Assembly: GCF_001640805.2 (NCBI RefSeq)
Contig: NC_066855.1
Coordinates: 14,478,236 to 14,542,235, forward strand
Direction: 5' to 3'
DNA length: 64,000 bases
Source of the DNA: Lates calcarifer
Taxonomy: Eukaryota; Chordata; Actinopteri; Centropomidae
Shown: positions 61,286 through 64,000 of the stretch, in pieces
Layout: each line of letters begins with the position of its first letter
Position numbering within the stretch: the first letter of the stretch is position 1
The notes under the pieces: generated by a model
What the model was told of the DNA's origin: nothing
Database searches by the model: none
Seen by the model: only the letters and a program-made list of their open reading frames with translations
Position numbers and translations under genes: made by a program

Positions 61286-63371
61286 TCACAACTGTAGTCA
61301 GGTTTCCATCCACATGTAGAGTAGGTTTTGGAAATTTGGCAAAAGAAAATGTGAATTGATGTGTGTTTCTATCCAGTGCTGTCATGTGAATGTTACTGTT
61401 GAAGTTGGGCGATTCAGGATAAACAGTTGATGGTGCTTATTCTCCAAATAGTTTCCATTAAACCATTGAAGAAGAAGAAAAAATCTGAAACTATGTGAAA
61501 AACTTTCTGTCCATCCTTCTATGTAATATTATCTACACACAAACTTTTCCACATCAGTTGGACATAAAAACTATTTTGTTATATTTTGAATTTCTTTTAT
61601 TTTTTACTGTATCCACTCAAGAGTTTTCAATGTGACTAAATGTATGTAATGTAACAAACAGAAAATTCTCTTAAAAGCAATTGGATGGAAACCCATTCTA
61701 TGATACATAGAATGGGTTTCCATAGTCTTCCTCTTACACTGTCTTACTCTTATAAACACTATAGCTGCACACAAACACACTCCAATGTTGACAAATACAC
61801 AGAAAACACACTCTCATACTTTCTATAAAACACACAAAAGCTGTAAGATGCACAGCACAATCTTGTTCAATCTTTCTGTGACTTCGTCTTCACACACTTG
61901 CACAGAGTCACAGAGCTTATGCTAGTGCACTGCACACTGCCTCCAGATCTCCACACACCAGCTCTCACACACCTTGAGTATGACCCGTCTGCGGTACACC
62001 CTGGTGGTGACAGTGGTCTCCTCATCGGAGCCGGACTCTTCAGGTCTAACGCTCCCCTGACGAAGGCAGCCCAGTGGCAGTGTAACATTAATGATCACAG
62101 TGTGTTTGTGAGTGTGTACATGTGTCAGTTAAACACTTTGTGTGGTCCCTTGAATGGTTAAAGTTGAATTAAAATGAAATATTGCACCAACTGTACCACT
62201 GAAATGAGGAAATGATCAAAAGAGAACAGGTTCATATTCCTGGTCTGTAATTAGAGCCCACTATAACACAATTTAATCCTTGAAAATTTATATAAAACAG
62301 CATGTACAGATATTTAAGGACTTGACGAGACAAAATAGATGTCAAGACTTACAAACACCAATATGTCTTTGCATTTGTGCATTGATTTCATGGAAGAATG
62401 AGTCTTACCTGGACTTTGTGCTGGGACCTGTCACCTCCCTCCTCTCGCCCTCTGCTTGGTCCTGCTGTGCTGCTGTCCTCCTGAGATCCTTTCTTCCTGG
62501 CCTCCTTTGCCTTCCCTTCCCTGGCTGTGTCAGTGTGACCTCCATTCAGTCTGCTGGTCTGAGCCGGGGGCTGCTCCAGTGAATCGGCTAGACTGTCAGG
62601 GCTCGGGGAGTAAAATATATTGAGGAGCTATGATCACAGAACTGCTGGTTGCTGACAGTAAACCTGTAAACCTGGTGTGTGAATCTGTAAATAAATCTCA
62701 CCTGCCCTCCTCAGCGCCAGGCAGTCCTGACGACTCTGCGATCGCGTCCGACGTCTCGCCTCTCCAACCTGGAACTGAACACACGACTTTTTCGGCTTGC
62801 CGCACTTGTTCGAGGATGGCATTCACCCTCTCCTCTGTCATCTCCTCGTCCTCCAAGCCGCCCTCTAGCTTTATGTCCTCCAGCAGACTCTGCAGCCTCT
62901 CCTGGGTCATCTCCTCTTCCTCCTCCTCTTCTTCCTGCCTTCCATTTCCTTGACCAATGTCTGGGGCACCATCTTCTTTTCGGTTTCTCTCCAAAGCAAC
63001 ATCTGGCTCTGCCTCCAGTTCTTCTGTTCCCTTTCCTGATTTGTCTACTGCCCTTCTGTCATTATCTGGCCTCTCATAAGAAACCTTTTCCCCTGCTCTT
63101 TCTCCAGTGGTCAAGGCTGTGTCTTCTGGCCCAACAATGGGGGGCTCTGGGGCATAGAAGCCAGGGCCCGGGGCAACTGTGAGGGGGTCGCTGCTGGAAG
63201 TACTGATGGTCTGAGTGAGAGAGAGGTCGCTAGGTCTAGTAAGCATGGTCTTGCTAGGGGAGTCTAAGCTACCATCGCCCTCACTAAAGAAGTCATCTGA
63301 GCGGAGCGGGGTGGGGGGCTCGTAGTTCAGGTCTGTGGGAGTTTGCAGCTCCAGATCTATATTGTGGTATC
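58317..63371 (-). CDS. Ankyrin-family gene, C-terminal regulatory region (partial, 3' end)
   Basis: Ankyrins link membrane proteins, including sodium channels, to spectrin. Only the regulatory tail after the death domain is in the window. Exons in transcript order: 62702-63371, 62409-62601, 61973-62056, 59729-59812, 59278-59550, 58317-58364; phases join and it ends [13 protein letters not shown]. The first exon has [15 protein letters not shown], an eight-Glu run and two tandem units [14 protein letters not shown] and [14 protein letters not shown]. Later exons give [33 protein letters not shown] and [12 protein letters not shown], the motif series of vertebrate ankyrin C-termini. The exon at 59278-59550 then holds an unusual Gly/Ala/Ser tract. 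If its donor (GAG|gttggc) is skipped, translation would stop at 59212 instead. The 62601 boundary could shift by nine bases. The paralogue (ank1, ank2 or ank3) cannot be fixed from this part. Confidence 0.78.
61188..61283. repeat. compound CT/CA microsatellite
   Basis: About 40 bases of (CT)n with one interruption, then about 50 bases of (CA)n. Confidence 0.95.
61301..61693. mobile_element. MITE-like repeat with GGTTTCCATCCA ends
   Basis: Begins ggtttccatccacatgtaga and ends aattggatggaaacc, complementary ends of a nonautonomous fish repeat. The interior (ttttggaaatttggcaaaag) is also characteristic. No coding capacity. Confidence 0.55.
61685..61723. repeat. perfect 18-bp hairpin
   Basis: The arm ATGGAAACCCATTCTATG is followed by ATA and then its exact reverse complement, at the right end of the MITE-like repeat. 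Confidence 0.95.
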
Positions 63372-64000
63372 CTGGGTGGATGGCAGGAGTAAAGGATTAG
63401 AGGGTAAGGGGATTGAAGAGGGAGGGAAAGAAAAAAGAAGGGAGGAAAGGAGGAAGGGAAGGAGAGGTAGAGTGGTGGAGGTGATGAAATGAGAAACTCT
63501 TGTAACATCTAAAGGTCAAATTTGTTCCAAAGTCACACAGGTGTAACCCTGTTACTCTTTTTTTGACCTCTTGGGGGCAGCGGAAACAAGCTGTGAACAA
63601 CACTGACAAACCATCGCTTAACGAAGCTGCTATGGTGAACCTACTTATAAACAGTTGCACATCCTGCAGACAGGCATTTGCAGTTGTGTTTGTGTCTATT
63701 TTAATCTTCATGCTCCTTCTTCTTCTGTTTTTGTCTTGAAATATCTTGTTCTTTAGCAGCTTATTGCTCCATCATGTCCACCAGCAAGTCGCTGATTGTC
63801 GTTTGGTGCTGGGCAGGTGTATATTCATTCATTTACTGACTCCAGTTTATCTCTGTTTTGGTCTCCACATACTCCTGAGACAATATGCAGCTCGTCTGGT
63901 ACTGCGTAGGAAGCATACAGCGGGCTTATGAGTGTTTTCAATAACAAACAAGTGCTTTGTGTTAACTGGAAGTCAGGTAGTGTGTGCAGGCTGAAAAACC
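63372..64000 (-). other. ankyrin intron continuing beyond the window
   Basis: Noncoding, with a purine-rich tract (63415-63475, GGGA/GGAA units). The upstream ankyrin exons (repeats, spectrin-binding and death domains) lie outside the window. Confidence 0.6.

Larger units (their letters stand above)
59813..61972 (-). other. ankyrin intron between the [11 protein letters not shown] and VYRRRVILK exons
   Basis: 2.2 kb with repeats but no coding exon. It contains a (CT)n(CA)n tract, a MITE-like element and a perfect short hairpin, listed separately. Confidence 0.6.

Overview
The window is vertebrate nuclear DNA from a ray-finned fish, most likely a percomorph teleost. Genes are split by GT-AG introns and separated by AT-rich DNA carrying microsatellites, MITEs, Tc1 and LINE remnants. 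The order scn4a, cd79b, type I interferon matches the teleost GH/CD79B/SCN4A/IFN neighbourhood. Many ATG-to-stop stretches are chance; the gene models here rest on exon phase, splice signals and family motifs.

Layout. Positions 1-3130 are upstream or 5' intronic DNA of a voltage-gated sodium channel (scn4a, plus strand, 26 coding exons, 3170-17351). Its 3' UTR runs to a poly(A) signal near 19.69 kb. A CpG-rich promoter-like block with one or two candidate first exons lies at 20.6-21.25 kb. cd79b (plus, 5 exons, 24156-29266) follows, with mobile-element debris in and after it. From 31.2 to 39.8 kb is an interferon cluster: two intact, divergently oriented two-cysteine type I interferon genes, each in one arm of a near-perfect 3-kb inverted repeat around a 1.83-kb spacer, plus a truncated third copy. 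A C2H2 zinc-finger gene (plus) has two short exons at 40.74-41.15 kb and a finger exon at 53.6-55.25 kb. Its 12.5-kb intron contains a second, older inverted duplication with promoter-like ends facing each other, a broken Tc1 transposon, an 840-bp AT palindromic array and a LINE fragment. The 3' end of an ankyrin-family gene (minus, six coding exons, 63371-58317) closes the window, convergent with the zinc-finger gene.

Functionally, the sodium channel serves membrane excitability, CD79B is the signalling chain of the B-cell receptor, and the interferons are secreted antiviral cytokines. They share a locus, not a pathway. The most notable observations are the interferon palindrome, a U12-type scn4a intron whose reading frame implies AT-AA ends, a second AT-AC intron in the same gene, and an apparent one-base frameshift in the scn4a II-III linker. 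All boundaries were read by eye without alignments or transcripts.
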